Assembly (NCBI RefSeq): GCF_017963645.1
Contig: NZ_JAGMWN010000001.1
Span: 248,001 to 312,000 of the forward strand
Length of the DNA stretch: 64,000 nucleotides
Reading direction: 5' to 3'
Source of the DNA: Marivibrio halodurans
Lineage (GTDB): Bacteria > Pseudomonadota > Alphaproteobacteria > UBA8366 > Aestuariispiraceae
Part shown: positions 35,037-43,320 of the stretch, piece after piece
Layout of the letters: each line of letters begins with the position of its first letter
How positions within the stretch are numbered: the stretch's first letter is position 1
Notes under the pieces: model-generated
What the model was told of the DNA's origin: nothing
Databases searched by the model: none
Seen by the model: the letters and a program-made list of their open reading frames with translations, nothing else
Position numbers and translations under genes: made by a program

Positions 35037-36080
35037 CTAGCCCGGAACAGCCCTGTCGATCAAGAGTTTCGCTTTCTCGAGTTGCGCCGCGCAGCGTGCC
35101 GATCGTTCCCCCTGACCGGCGAAGCGGCGGCGTGCATCGTGATGCAGCAGGAAATCGTTTAGAACGATACAAGCCCATTTGATGCTATAGGCGGCACGAA
35201 ACGCCATCATTCGTTCTCTGGCGGCATTACCCAGGGCAAGCCGATCGACAAGGATTTCGACGAACAAGTCGAAATACACGGAAGGCGTGGGGATCTCGGG
35301 GCAATTGAAGAAATCGCCCGCGAGCTTGGCCGGATCGTCCCAGCCCGCATATTCGAAATCGAGGAAAACGAGTCCCCTGTCCGCGGACCACAATGCATTG
35401 TGAAAGCCGAAATCGGAGGGAGAGGCAACGATCTCCCCTTCCGGCAACGGCGCGGCTGGATCTGCTCCCGCACGCGCGCAGGCTTCCATGAGAGCCTCCT
35501 TTATCCGCCCCCAAGCCGGGCCGAGCCGGTTACCGATGAGGGAACGGGCCGCCTCGATATGCGGTGCGTCGGGGTCGAGCATATCCAAGCGATCCACTCG
35601 CGCATCGATCCGCCGTATATGATCCGACATGGAAAAACATGCCTCAGACCCGTCATCGAGCGCCCCGCGCTCATGCGGTGCGTCGTTGAGCGTGCAGATG
35701 AAGTCGGACGCCTGCCGGATGTGGTCTTCCGTGATCGCCCCGGGCGCCAGTTTCTCGCCCCCGACGAACTCGTAAAGACCGATCCCGGCCTCCCTGTCGC
35801 AAGAAAGCGGCTGCGGCACGCAGCGCACGCCCCTTCCCCAGGCATAGGTCAGGAAGCGCCATTCCGCTCCCAAACGGTCGCGGGGATCGTCGGCATGCCG
35901 AAAATAGCTTTTCAGGACAAGGGGTTTATCGGCCGTTTCGACGCGATAGACGCGATTATTCTTCCCTCCGGCAAGAGCGGCCAGCCCCGTCGGAGCCCCC
36001 TGACCGGCCCGCGCACAAAGCGATGCCAGGGCGTCCGTCAGGGCCGGATCGTCCACCGGAAAATCAGCCGCCGCCGTCAT
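35037..36080 (-). CDS. Phosphotransferase family protein (aminoglycoside/choline kinase fold)
   Basis: The 347-residue protein has the kinase-like fold of the APH/choline-kinase superfamily. The catalytic loop is SPSDFGFHNALW and the metal-binding motif is VFLDFEYAGWDDPAKLAGDF. The N-lobe has GGKNNRVYRVET and VLKSYF with the nucleotide-binding lysine. Members in surface-glycan loci may phosphorylate sugars, for example at the anomeric carbon, which is inference here. ATG 36080 lies 5 bases after the HAD gene; an open frame extends upstream to 36188 inside that gene. Confidence 0.8.
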   Translation of the reverse strand: MTAAADFPVDDPALTDALASLCARAGQGAPTGLAALAGGKNNRVYRVETADKPLVLKSYFRHADDPRDRLGAEWRFLTYAWGRGVRCVPQPLSCDREAGIGLYEFVGGEKLAPGAITEDHIRQASDFICTLNDAPHERGALDDGSEACFSMSDHIRRIDARVDRLDMLDPDAPHIEAARSLIGNRLGPAWGRIKEALMEACARAGADPAAPLPEGEIVASPSDFGFHNALWSADRGLVFLDFEYAGWDDPAKLAGDFFNCPEIPTPSVYFDLFVEILVDRLALGNAARERMMAFRAAYSIKWACIVLNDFLLHHDARRRFAGQGERSARCAAQLEKAKLLIDRAVPG

Positions 36081-36085
36081 AGGGA

Positions 36086-36685
36086 TCACTCCAGCAGGGC
36101 GCGACGCATCGCCCCCCAATCCGAGAACCGCTCCTGCCCCCCTTCGCCCATCTTGGCGCCGACCGGATCGAACAGGATGCGCCGGCATTCGTCGGGGAAG
36201 CCGTCCATCGCCAGGATTTCCGGCAGGTCATCGATGAAGACGTCGACCGAAAGCGCCGCCGCGCGGGCCACCTTCTCCTCCTTCGTCAGTTCGAAGAAGG
36301 CGCGCTCGGAGGACAGCATGCCCGGGGCGAAGAACCCCCGAGCCTCCAGGAACCCCCGCGCGGCCGCATGCATGTCATAGTCGGGCCCCTTCATGGGATG
36401 CCGGGTCTTGTGACTGACGACATAGACGTCGTGCCCGCCCTTCACCGCCGCCGCGATGAAGTCCGCCACCCCGTCATAGGGCGAGACCAGATCCATCCGC
36501 GCCCCATAGACATAGCCCTGAAGCTCGGTGAAGGCATCCTTCTGCCCCGCGCCGTTCAGGTAATCCCGAACCGCGTTCTTGGATCGATCGATATCGGCCG
36601 GGATCAGCCCACGCTCCAGCGCGGCCGCGTGGAAGACGCCGTCATAATTCGCGATCGTGTTGTCGAAATCGACGCCGATGCGCAT
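36086..36685 (-). CDS. HAD-superfamily hydrolase
   Basis: The 199-residue protein begins with the HAD motif I MRIGVDFDNTIANYDG (D6, D8). Motif II is in YVVSHKT, the motif III lysine is near LTKEEK, and motif IV is FIDDLPEI. It probably removes a phosphate from a sugar phosphate, comparable in role to GmhB though not a clear GmhB orthologue. It is flanked by the phosphotransferase and the zinc dehydrogenase within a tight operon. Confidence 0.82.
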   Translation of the reverse strand: MRIGVDFDNTIANYDGVFHAAALERGLIPADIDRSKNAVRDYLNGAGQKDAFTELQGYVYGARMDLVSPYDGVADFIAAAVKGGHDVYVVSHKTRHPMKGPDYDMHAAARGFLEARGFFAPGMLSSERAFFELTKEEKVARAAALSVDVFIDDLPEILAMDGFPDECRRILFDPVGAKMGEGGQERFSDWGAMRRALLE

Positions 36686-36695
36686 GGGATGCGGA

Positions 36696-37736
36696 TCAGC
36701 GCTTCGACATGTCGATCAACGGCCGCGCGACGCGTCCGGCGGCAAGATCCTCGAGCGCCTGGGTCGCCTGGTCGAGGCTATAGGGATCGCTCAACAACCC
36801 GCGGATCGGGAAGCGGCCGCTGGCGAGCAGCTTGCCGAAGCGCGCATAGTCCCTGTCCGGCGCGCTGTCGCCGCCCCAGGTGCCCATCAGGCTCTTGCCC
36901 TGATTGAAGACGGAGGGGCTGATCGTCAGATCGTCGCCCAGCTTCGCATTGCCGATCACCACGACGCGACCGCCCTGCCCGCGCACGGCCTCGACCGCGC
37001 CGGCCATGACCTTGGAGGAGCCGGAGGCTTCCACCGCGAGATCGACGCCGCCGGGGGCGATCGCCTTGATCGCGTCCACGACATCCTCGCTCGTCGGGTC
37101 GATCACATGGGTCGCGCCATAGGCCTTGGCCAGTTCGCGCCGGGATTCCTTCGGATCGATGCCGATGATCGGAATCGCGCCGGCGAAGGCCGCCGCCATG
37201 CAGGCATTGAGCCCGATGCCACCGGTTCCGAAGATCGCGATGCTATCGCCCGCGCGCGCCTGAAGCACATTATGGACCGCGCCCATGCCCGTCGGCGCGG
37301 CGCAGCCGAGCAGGATCGCCGTCTCCGCCGTCAGGCCGGCCGGAAGCGGGGTCAGGCGGTTCTCGCTGACCACGGCATGGCGCTGGAAGGTGGTGACGCC
37401 GCCGGCATTCACCTCCTTGCCGTCCCAATCGTACTTGCAGCCACCGGTCTCAGCGCCGCCGCCCCGAATCCAGGAGAGGACGACCGCGTCGCCCTCCTTC
37501 ACCTTGGTGACCCCGGCGCCGGCATCGATCACCGTGCCCGTGCCCTCGTGGCCGAGACAATGGGGCAGCCAGCGATCCGGCCCCTTGTCGCCCCGCCATT
37601 CCATCACCTGGGTGCCGCAGGCCCCCGAATAGGCGATTTCGACCAGAACCTGCCCCGGCTTCAGCGCGGGTATGCTCAATTCCGCCAGGACCAGCGGTTT
37701 CCCTTGTTCGACGAGGAGCGCGGCTTCGGTTTTCAT
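36696..37736 (-). CDS. Zinc-dependent dehydrogenase, class III-like MDR
   Basis: The 346-residue enzyme has the catalytic-zinc cysteine in YSGACGTQVMEW, the histidine in CLGHEGTG and the third ligand region ILLGCAAPTGMGAV. The Rossmann motif is GTGGIGLNA. The four-cysteine structural-zinc lobe is missing; the segment WIRGGGAETGGCKYDW replaces it. The C-terminal LLSDPYSLDQATQALEDL matches the class III alcohol dehydrogenase layout. It overlaps the transketolase C-terminal gene by 4 bases. A sugar alcohol or sugar-derived aldehyde is the likely substrate, by context. Confidence 0.86.
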   Translation of the reverse strand: MKTEAALLVEQGKPLVLAELSIPALKPGQVLVEIAYSGACGTQVMEWRGDKGPDRWLPHCLGHEGTGTVIDAGAGVTKVKEGDAVVLSWIRGGGAETGGCKYDWDGKEVNAGGVTTFQRHAVVSENRLTPLPAGLTAETAILLGCAAPTGMGAVHNVLQARAGDSIAIFGTGGIGLNACMAAAFAGAIPIIGIDPKESRRELAKAYGATHVIDPTSEDVVDAIKAIAPGGVDLAVEASGSSKVMAGAVEAVRGQGGRVVVIGNAKLGDDLTISPSVFNQGKSLMGTWGGDSAPDRDYARFGKLLASGRFPIRGLLSDPYSLDQATQALEDLAAGRVARPLIDMSKR

Positions 37737-38677
37737 GATACGGCGGAGGTCCTTTGTTCAACGGTTGCACAGACGCGCTCGGCGATCTGGTGGCCCGTCA
37801 GCCCGAGGCATTCACGGGCGAATTCCTGTTCGCCGGATTTCTTGAAGAACTTATCGGGGGTTCCGATACGCATGAGCTTGCGCGCATCGACGCCGGTATC
37901 GACCGCCCATTCCGCCACCGCCGCGCCGAGGCCGCCGATGACCGAATGCTCCTCGATCGTTACCACCCGCTGAAACCGCTGGAATGCGTCGGCGAGGCAT
38001 GCCTCGTCCAACGGCTTGACGGTGTGGAAACTGACGACGCGTGTCGAAATCCCCTGCTCCCCTAGCAGACGGCCGGCCTCCAACGCCTCCGGCAGCATGT
38101 TTCCGGTCGACAGCAGACAGACGTCGGAGCCGTCCTCGATGGTGATGGCCTTGCCGATCTCGAAATCCTCGATCGGGCCGGAGTGGATGACCGGCTCGCC
38201 CTTCTTGCCCATGCGCATATAGACGGGGCGATCCTGGCGCAGGATCGCGCGGAGCGCGGCGCGAACCTCCCAGGCATCGCCGGGCGCCATCACCACCATG
38301 TTCGGGATGGAGCGCAGGAACGAAATATCCTCGCACGCATGGTGCGTCGGACCGAGCCCGGCATAGGACAGTCCCGCCCCCACGGCGACGATCGTGACCG
38401 GCACCTCGTGATAGGCCGCGTCGGTGCGGATCTGCTCAAGGCACCGCGTGGTGATGAAGGGCGTGATCGTATAGGCGACCGGCCGCATGCCGTTCATGGC
38501 CATGCCGGCGGCGACGCCCATCATGTTCTGTTCCGCCACGCCGCAATTGAAGAAACGGTCCGGCTGCGCGTCCTTGAACTTGTCGAACAGCTTGTTGCCG
38601 ATATCCCCCGACAGCATCACGACGCGGGGGTCTTCCTGGCCAAGCTTCGTCAGCTCGTCTGCGAAGGCGTTTCTCAT
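37733..38677 (-). CDS. Transketolase, C-terminal subunit
   Basis: The 314-residue protein is the pyrimidine-binding plus C-terminal half of a split transketolase. The conserved glutamate is in CGVAEQNMMGVAAGMA. LSYAGLGPTHHACEDISFLR matches the family, and the C-terminal domain starts near DGSDVCLLSTGNM. Split transketolases transfer a two-carbon ketol unit using thiamine diphosphate. The partner N-terminal subunit is encoded next, 1 base away. Occurrence inside a polysaccharide locus suggests synthesis of an unusual sugar. Confidence 0.92.
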   Translation of the reverse strand: MRNAFADELTKLGQEDPRVVMLSGDIGNKLFDKFKDAQPDRFFNCGVAEQNMMGVAAGMAMNGMRPVAYTITPFITTRCLEQIRTDAAYHEVPVTIVAVGAGLSYAGLGPTHHACEDISFLRSIPNMVVMAPGDAWEVRAALRAILRQDRPVYMRMGKKGEPVIHSGPIEDFEIGKAITIEDGSDVCLLSTGNMLPEALEAGRLLGEQGISTRVVSFHTVKPLDEACLADAFQRFQRVVTIEEHSVIGGLGAAVAEWAVDTGVDARKLMRIGTPDKFFKKSGEQEFARECLGLTGHQIAERVCATVEQRTSAVS

Positions 38678-38678
38678 G

Positions 38679-39521
38679 TCAGATCAACCCCAGTTCACGA
38701 TGCGCTTCGGTGACTTCCTCGGCGGTGGGCGCGCGATAGTGCCAGTTGTTGTCGTCCTCCATGAAGGAGACGCCCTTGCCCTTGACCGTATGCGCGATCA
38801 AGGCCACCGGCTTGCCGGAGCCGTTCGGCACATTGGCCATCAGTTCCGCCAGCTTCGCGACGTCGTGGCCGTCGACCTCGTGCGCGTCCCAGCCGAAGGC
38901 GGCCCATTTGTCGCGCAGCGGCGCCAGCGCCAGGGTCTCGTTCGACCGGCCGGTCGCCTGCCACTTGTTGTAATCGACGATGACGCAGACATTCTCGAGC
39001 TTCTGGCCCGCGCCGAACATCGCGGCCTCCCAGACGGAGCCCTCGTTGTTCTCGCCATCGGACAACAGGGCGAAGACGCGATAATCCTGCCCCTTGATCC
39101 GGCCGGCGAGCGCGGAGCCGAGGCCGATCGGCAGGCCGTGTCCGAGGGAGCCAGTCGCCGCCTCGACCCCGGGCAGCAGGTTGGCCGGCGGATGCTCCGC
39201 CAGCCGCCCGTCATCCTGGTTATAGGTGGCGAGCTCTTCCTCCGGGAAATAGCCGCGCATGGCGAGCGTGGCGTAAATCGCCATGGCCGCATGCCCCTTG
39301 GAGAGGATGAAACGGTCGCGCTTCGGGTCGTCCGGACGCTTCGGATCGATGCGCAGCGCATGCCAATAGGCGGCTGTCAGGACGTCCACGCAGGACAGCG
39401 ACGAGCCCAGATGGGCGGATTTGGACGCGTGGCACATCTCCACCACGCGGCCGCGTATGCGCGCGGCCTGGGCGCGCAGGGCCTCCCCGTCCGGGCTTCG
39501 ATCTAGGGCCATGGCTTCCAT
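38679..39521 (-). CDS. Transketolase, N-terminal subunit
   Basis: The 280-residue protein carries the thiamine-diphosphate-binding half: SKSAHLGSSLSCVDVL, FILSKGHAAMA, GSLGHGLPIGLG and the diphosphate motif LLSDGENNEGSVWEA with YNKWQATG after it. It would pair with the C-terminal subunit encoded downstream. ATG 39521 (MEAMALDRS) is used; the open frame runs upstream into the epimerase gene without family sequence. Confidence 0.92.
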   Translation of the reverse strand: MEAMALDRSPDGEALRAQAARIRGRVVEMCHASKSAHLGSSLSCVDVLTAAYWHALRIDPKRPDDPKRDRFILSKGHAAMAIYATLAMRGYFPEEELATYNQDDGRLAEHPPANLLPGVEAATGSLGHGLPIGLGSALAGRIKGQDYRVFALLSDGENNEGSVWEAAMFGAGQKLENVCVIVDYNKWQATGRSNETLALAPLRDKWAAFGWDAHEVDGHDVAKLAELMANVPNGSGKPVALIAHTVKGKGVSFMEDDNNWHYRAPTAEEVTEAHRELGLI

Positions 39522-39541
39522 TGGACGCCTCTCTCGATGAC

Positions 39542-40543
39542 TTAGGGCTTGTGAATATAGTCGGACGGCAGATTGGGCAGTTCGCTCTCGAAGCGCCTGG
39601 CCCAGGCGATGCAATCGGCCACGCCCTCCGCGAGACCAATCTTGTCGCGCCAGCCGAGTTCGGTGCGAATCTTGAAACTGTCGAGCGTATAGGCCGTGTC
39701 CTTGCCGGCCCGCTCCGGTCCGATATCGACGCAATCCTCGAAGGAGGCGCCGAGCTGATCCAGGATCGTTTCGACCAACTGCCGGATGGAAACAAGCTCA
39801 TAGCCGGAGATGTGATAGCAATCGCCGGGCGCGCCGTTGAGCGCCACCTTGTAGGTCGCGTCCGACACGTCGTTCATATGAATGAACACGCGCACGGACT
39901 TACCGCCGCCATCCAGCTTCAGACGCTTGCCCGTCATCGCCGCGTAGATCGTGCGCGGGATGATCCGGTAGAGCTGCTGGCCAGGGCCGTAGACATTCGC
40001 CGCCCGGGTCGAGACCGCCGGGAAGTCGAAATTGTCGACATAGGTCTTGAGGCTCATATCGCCGGCCGCGCGGGAGACCGCGTAGGGGGTCGAGGGATTG
40101 TAGGGATGATCCTCGCGCACCCAGCCCTCGGTCGAGCCATAGACCTCCGGCGTCGTCACATGCACGTACCGGTCGAGCCCGTCATAGCCGCGCAGCAGAT
40201 TGTGCAGCCGCACCGTGGAAACCACGTTGGTGCGCATCCAATCGTCGGGATGGTCCCAACTCTGCCCCACCATGCTCTGCGCCGCGAAATTGACGACATG
40301 AGTCGGACGTTCGCGCTTCAGAAGGGCGCCGAGCGTGTCGAGATCGTGATTGATGTCGATCTTCTCGAATCGGACGGCGCCGCCGTCCTTGCGCCATTTA
40401 TAGGGCAACAGCGCGTCATGCGGCTCCGCCGAGCGGCTTCCGGCCAACACGTCATAGCCGAGGCCCGCGAGATAGTCACAGAAACTCGCCCCGGAGAAGG
40501 AGTTCGACCCGAGGACTAGAAAACGTTCGTTACCGGCCATCAA
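39542..40543 (-). CDS. NAD-dependent epimerase/dehydratase (GDP-mannose 4,6-dehydratase-like SDR)
   Basis: The 333-residue extended SDR protein has a nucleotide-binding motif GSNSFSGASF instead of the classical GxxGxxG. It also has VVNFAAQSMVGQSW and HVTTPEVYGSTEGW. The catalytic tyrosine motif is TPYAVSRAAGDM, with arginine where YxxxK normally has lysine. The block RVFIHMNDVSDATYKV matches sugar-nucleotide dehydratases. It probably acts on an activated sugar, dehydrating, epimerising or reducing it. It lies between the SIS isomerase and the transketolase pair. Confidence 0.85.
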   Translation of the reverse strand: MMAGNERFLVLGSNSFSGASFCDYLAGLGYDVLAGSRSAEPHDALLPYKWRKDGGAVRFEKIDINHDLDTLGALLKRERPTHVVNFAAQSMVGQSWDHPDDWMRTNVVSTVRLHNLLRGYDGLDRYVHVTTPEVYGSTEGWVREDHPYNPSTPYAVSRAAGDMSLKTYVDNFDFPAVSTRAANVYGPGQQLYRIIPRTIYAAMTGKRLKLDGGGKSVRVFIHMNDVSDATYKVALNGAPGDCYHISGYELVSIRQLVETILDQLGASFEDCVDIGPERAGKDTAYTLDSFKIRTELGWRDKIGLAEGVADCIAWARRFESELPNLPSDYIHKP

Positions 40544-40551
40544 TCCCCGCC

Positions 40552-41193
40552 TTACGAGCTTTTGCCTTCGACGACCTCATGGCGCTTCGTCCAGAGGTAC
40601 TGCATCAGCATATGCCCGATAACGAGCTGCGCATCCTCGGCGATCTGCATGTCGTCGATGGCGAAATGAATCGGCCGGTCGGCCATCGCCTTCGCCTTGC
40701 CGCCGGAGAAGCCGAGCACGGCATAGCTCTTCATGCCGATCCGCTTCCCCTCCTCCAGGGCGTTCAGGATGTTCGGGGAATTCCCGCTGCCGGAGAAGCA
40801 GATCAGGATATCGTCCGGCCGCGCCATGACGCCGAGCTGAATCGAGAAGATCTGATCATAGCCCTCGTCATTGGCCAGGCAGGTAAGGACCGCCGAGTTG
40901 GCTGGCAGCGCATGGGCGCGAATGCCGGAGCCCGGAGTCTTGCCCAGGGCATAGACGAAGTCGTTGGCGAGGTGGATCGCGTTGCCCGCGCTGCCGCCAT
41001 TGCCGCAGAAGAAGACCTGCTTGCCGGTCTTCCAGGCGTCCAGCATGTCGTCCGCCAGCTCCGCCACCTGTTCCCAGCTATAGCCGGTCAGCGTGTCGGA
41101 CAGGCGCTTCGCATAGGCGGAGAACATGCCGTCCGGGCCGCCGGACCGGTCGTCCGCCGGACGCTCTACCGTCGGTGCTTCCGTTACGCTCAT
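40552..41193 (-). CDS. SIS-domain sugar phosphate isomerase (GmhA-like)
   Basis: The 213-residue protein has a single SIS domain with QVFFCGNGGSAGNAIHLAND, LICFSGSGNSPNIL and the C-terminal IGHMLMQYLW block. It resembles sedoheptulose-7-phosphate isomerase (GmhA), which converts the ketose phosphate made by transketolase-type chemistry to a heptose phosphate. ATG 41193 follows GGAGG at 7 bases and overlaps the stop of the upstream epimerase (TGATG-type overlap). Confidence 0.87.
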   Translation of the reverse strand: MSVTEAPTVERPADDRSGGPDGMFSAYAKRLSDTLTGYSWEQVAELADDMLDAWKTGKQVFFCGNGGSAGNAIHLANDFVYALGKTPGSGIRAHALPANSAVLTCLANDEGYDQIFSIQLGVMARPDDILICFSGSGNSPNILNALEEGKRIGMKSYAVLGFSGGKAKAMADRPIHFAIDDMQIAEDAQLVIGHMLMQYLWTKRHEVVEGKSS

Positions 41194-42128
41194 CACAGCA
41201 CCTCCTCTTGCATCCAGTTCAGATTGTAGAACGAGGGCTCGTTTTTCAGAACCCCCTGGGAATGGAGGCCGGCCAACTCGCGAATGGCGTCGCGTACAGT
41301 CTTCTTCGGCCGGAACCCGGTGGCGAGCAGCTTATCCGAATTGACCCGGTAGGAACGCGGATCATTGGACGGAGTCACGACGACCTCCGCATCGACATGC
41401 TCGCCGACCATCTCGGCGATCTCGCGAATCTTCAGGTTCTCGAACCCGGCGTTATAGACACCGGTGTGCTGGGGATTGTGGAGCAGGAAGACGTAAAGAT
41501 CGGTGATGTCGTCGATATGGATGTTCGGCCGGGTTTGTTCCCCGCCGAAGACGGTGATCTTGCCGTTCTCCAGCGCCTGCATCGTCAGCATATTGACCGA
41601 GACGTCGAGGCGCATGCGCGGCGAATAACCGCAAACCGTCGCCGGGCGCACGATCTGGACCGTCATGTCGTTCTCGTAGGAGAGCACGATCCGCTCGCCG
41701 CACATCTTCGTCTTGTTGTACTCGGACAGCGGGAAGAGCTCCAGATCCTCCGTCACCTGCGGCTCGTCCGACACGCCGTAGACCGAGCCGGAGGAGGCGT
41801 AGATGAACTGCTTCACGCCGACGCGCTTCGCACGGTCCGCGAGCTGCATCGTGGCGAGGCAACTGATCTCCCAGGTAAGCTTGGGGTCGAGATCGCCGCA
41901 CGGGTCGTTGGCCACGCTCGACAGATGGATGACGGCGTCCACGCCCTCCAGATCCACCTCGTCGATATTGCGGATATCGCCCTTGACCATGGTCAGGTTC
42001 GGGTGCGGCAGCAGATGATTGCCGAACCACTGGATATCGAAGGCGACGACTTCGTGCCCATGCTCCAACAGCTTCGGCACCAGCACGGTCCCCTTATACC
42101 CACACGCACCGGTCACAAAGAGTTTCAT
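41193..42128 (-). CDS. NAD-dependent epimerase/dehydratase (UDP-glucose 4-epimerase-like SDR)
   Basis: The 311-residue protein has the Rossmann motif VTGACGYKG and HLSSVANDPCGD. The SSGSVYG strand and catalytic YNKTK (YxxxK) follow, then RPATVCGYSPRMRLDV and HIDDITDLYVFLL. The residue pattern is that of sugar-nucleotide epimerases/dehydratases. It is the first gene of the minus-strand precursor block and overlaps the SIS gene. Confidence 0.88.
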   Translation of the reverse strand: MKLFVTGACGYKGTVLVPKLLEHGHEVVAFDIQWFGNHLLPHPNLTMVKGDIRNIDEVDLEGVDAVIHLSSVANDPCGDLDPKLTWEISCLATMQLADRAKRVGVKQFIYASSGSVYGVSDEPQVTEDLELFPLSEYNKTKMCGERIVLSYENDMTVQIVRPATVCGYSPRMRLDVSVNMLTMQALENGKITVFGGEQTRPNIHIDDITDLYVFLLHNPQHTGVYNAGFENLKIREIAEMVGEHVDAEVVVTPSNDPRSYRVNSDKLLATGFRPKKTVRDAIRELAGLHSQGVLKNEPSFYNLNWMQEEVL

Positions 42129-42424
42129 GTCCTAGACCCCATTCCAAACACCCTCTCCGACCATGCCCGAAATGCACATGCCCGGTACGCCAGCGTGCTA
42201 CCGGGTTAGCCGTCTCCTTTCAACAGAAAACGGGCCAGCGCGGGAGAAAACACCCCTGACGTACAGGATGGCGACAGATTGTCTCAGCCATCATCTATCT
42301 CGCGTAAATTTAAACCCTGCGTATAGCTGAGAGGCATTGCCCCCCCCTGCCACAATCCCCTATACCGTCTCGGATTTGACAAACGATCCTTCGTTGCTGG
42401 CACTCTCGTAACAGGCGAAACATC
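42129..42424. other. Divergent promoter region between sugar-precursor operon and + strand island
   Basis: No gene lies here. It includes a TTGACA at 42376-42381 in the + direction without a convincing -10 partner, and a run of eight C residues near 42341-42350. It probably holds promoters for both the minus-strand operon (start 42128) and the methyltransferase at 42425. Confidence 0.4.
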
Positions 42425-43204
42425 ATGAGCGTAGCGAAAAATCGTCCCCCAAACCCTCAGCAGCAGCAATACGAAACAATCCACGACGCCTATGAGGTGC
42501 ATTATTATGACGCCTCATCAATGGCTTACCGCCATCGTTTTATCTATGGCCCTCTCGTCGCCGGATTGGATTTAACCGATGCCTCCCTTGCGGATCTCGC
42601 ATGTGGCAGCGGGCATAATTCACTCGCCATGCGCAGCTATTTCCCGACCATAACAACAACGGGATATGATATTTCTCCGTCGGCTTGCCGCGATTACGAG
42701 ACTCGCACCGGCGGAAACGCCCATCAGATTGACCTCACCGTTCCCTACAAAGCCGAGCAGACGCACGATGCCGCCCTTGTCATTGGTGGGCTACATCACT
42801 GCGTCGCCGATCTCGATGCAACGTTTCGCAATGTGGCCCAAATGGTGCGCCCCGGGGGATATTTCCTGATGATGGAACCGAATGACGACTTCATCCTGAG
42901 CGTCATTCGACGAGTCTGGTACCGACGCGATCGGTGGTTCGAGGCCGATACGGAAGAAGCGCTCAAGCATGATGAGATTGCGTCGAGGGCGGCCCCCTAT
43001 TTTACTCCCGTGAGAGTCGAATATTTCGGGGGGCCAGCCTTCTACCTTATTTTGAATAGCCTTATCATGCGTATTCCGTTGAAAGCGAAGCCCTTTTTGA
43101 GACCATTTCTTTTCCCGTTGGAGCGAATCTATAATCTGTTGCCTGGTCGAAAACCCTATGCGGCGTTCCTGGCCGTGTGGCGGCGTAATGAGGTTGACGT
43201 TTAG
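42425..43204 (+). CDS. Class I SAM-dependent methyltransferase
   Basis: The 259-residue protein has motif I LADLACGSGHNSLAM, the post-II acidic region TGYDISPSA, and ALVIGGLHHCVADLDATF. VRPGGYFLMMEPNDD follows. A hydrophobic C-terminal stretch (around FYLILNSLIM and RPFLFPLERI) suggests membrane or lipid association, fitting a lipid-linked glycan acceptor; this is inference. Its G+C is lower than in the flanking minus-strand operon. Confidence 0.85.
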   Translation: MSVAKNRPPNPQQQQYETIHDAYEVHYYDASSMAYRHRFIYGPLVAGLDLTDASLADLACGSGHNSLAMRSYFPTITTTGYDISPSACRDYETRTGGNAHQIDLTVPYKAEQTHDAALVIGGLHHCVADLDATFRNVAQMVRPGGYFLMMEPNDDFILSVIRRVWYRRDRWFEADTEEALKHDEIASRAAPYFTPVRVEYFGGPAFYLILNSLIMRIPLKAKPFLRPFLFPLERIYNLLPGRKPYAAFLAVWRRNEVDV

Positions 43205-43320
43205 AATGTCTCATTCGTTCGGCGGAATCTCTGGTTCATTATAAATCAATGTCCTATGTAGGGGCATTGGTGACAGTGTGCTCGAGGCTGCACTGTGCTA
43301 ACGAGATTTGGGTAGCGAAT

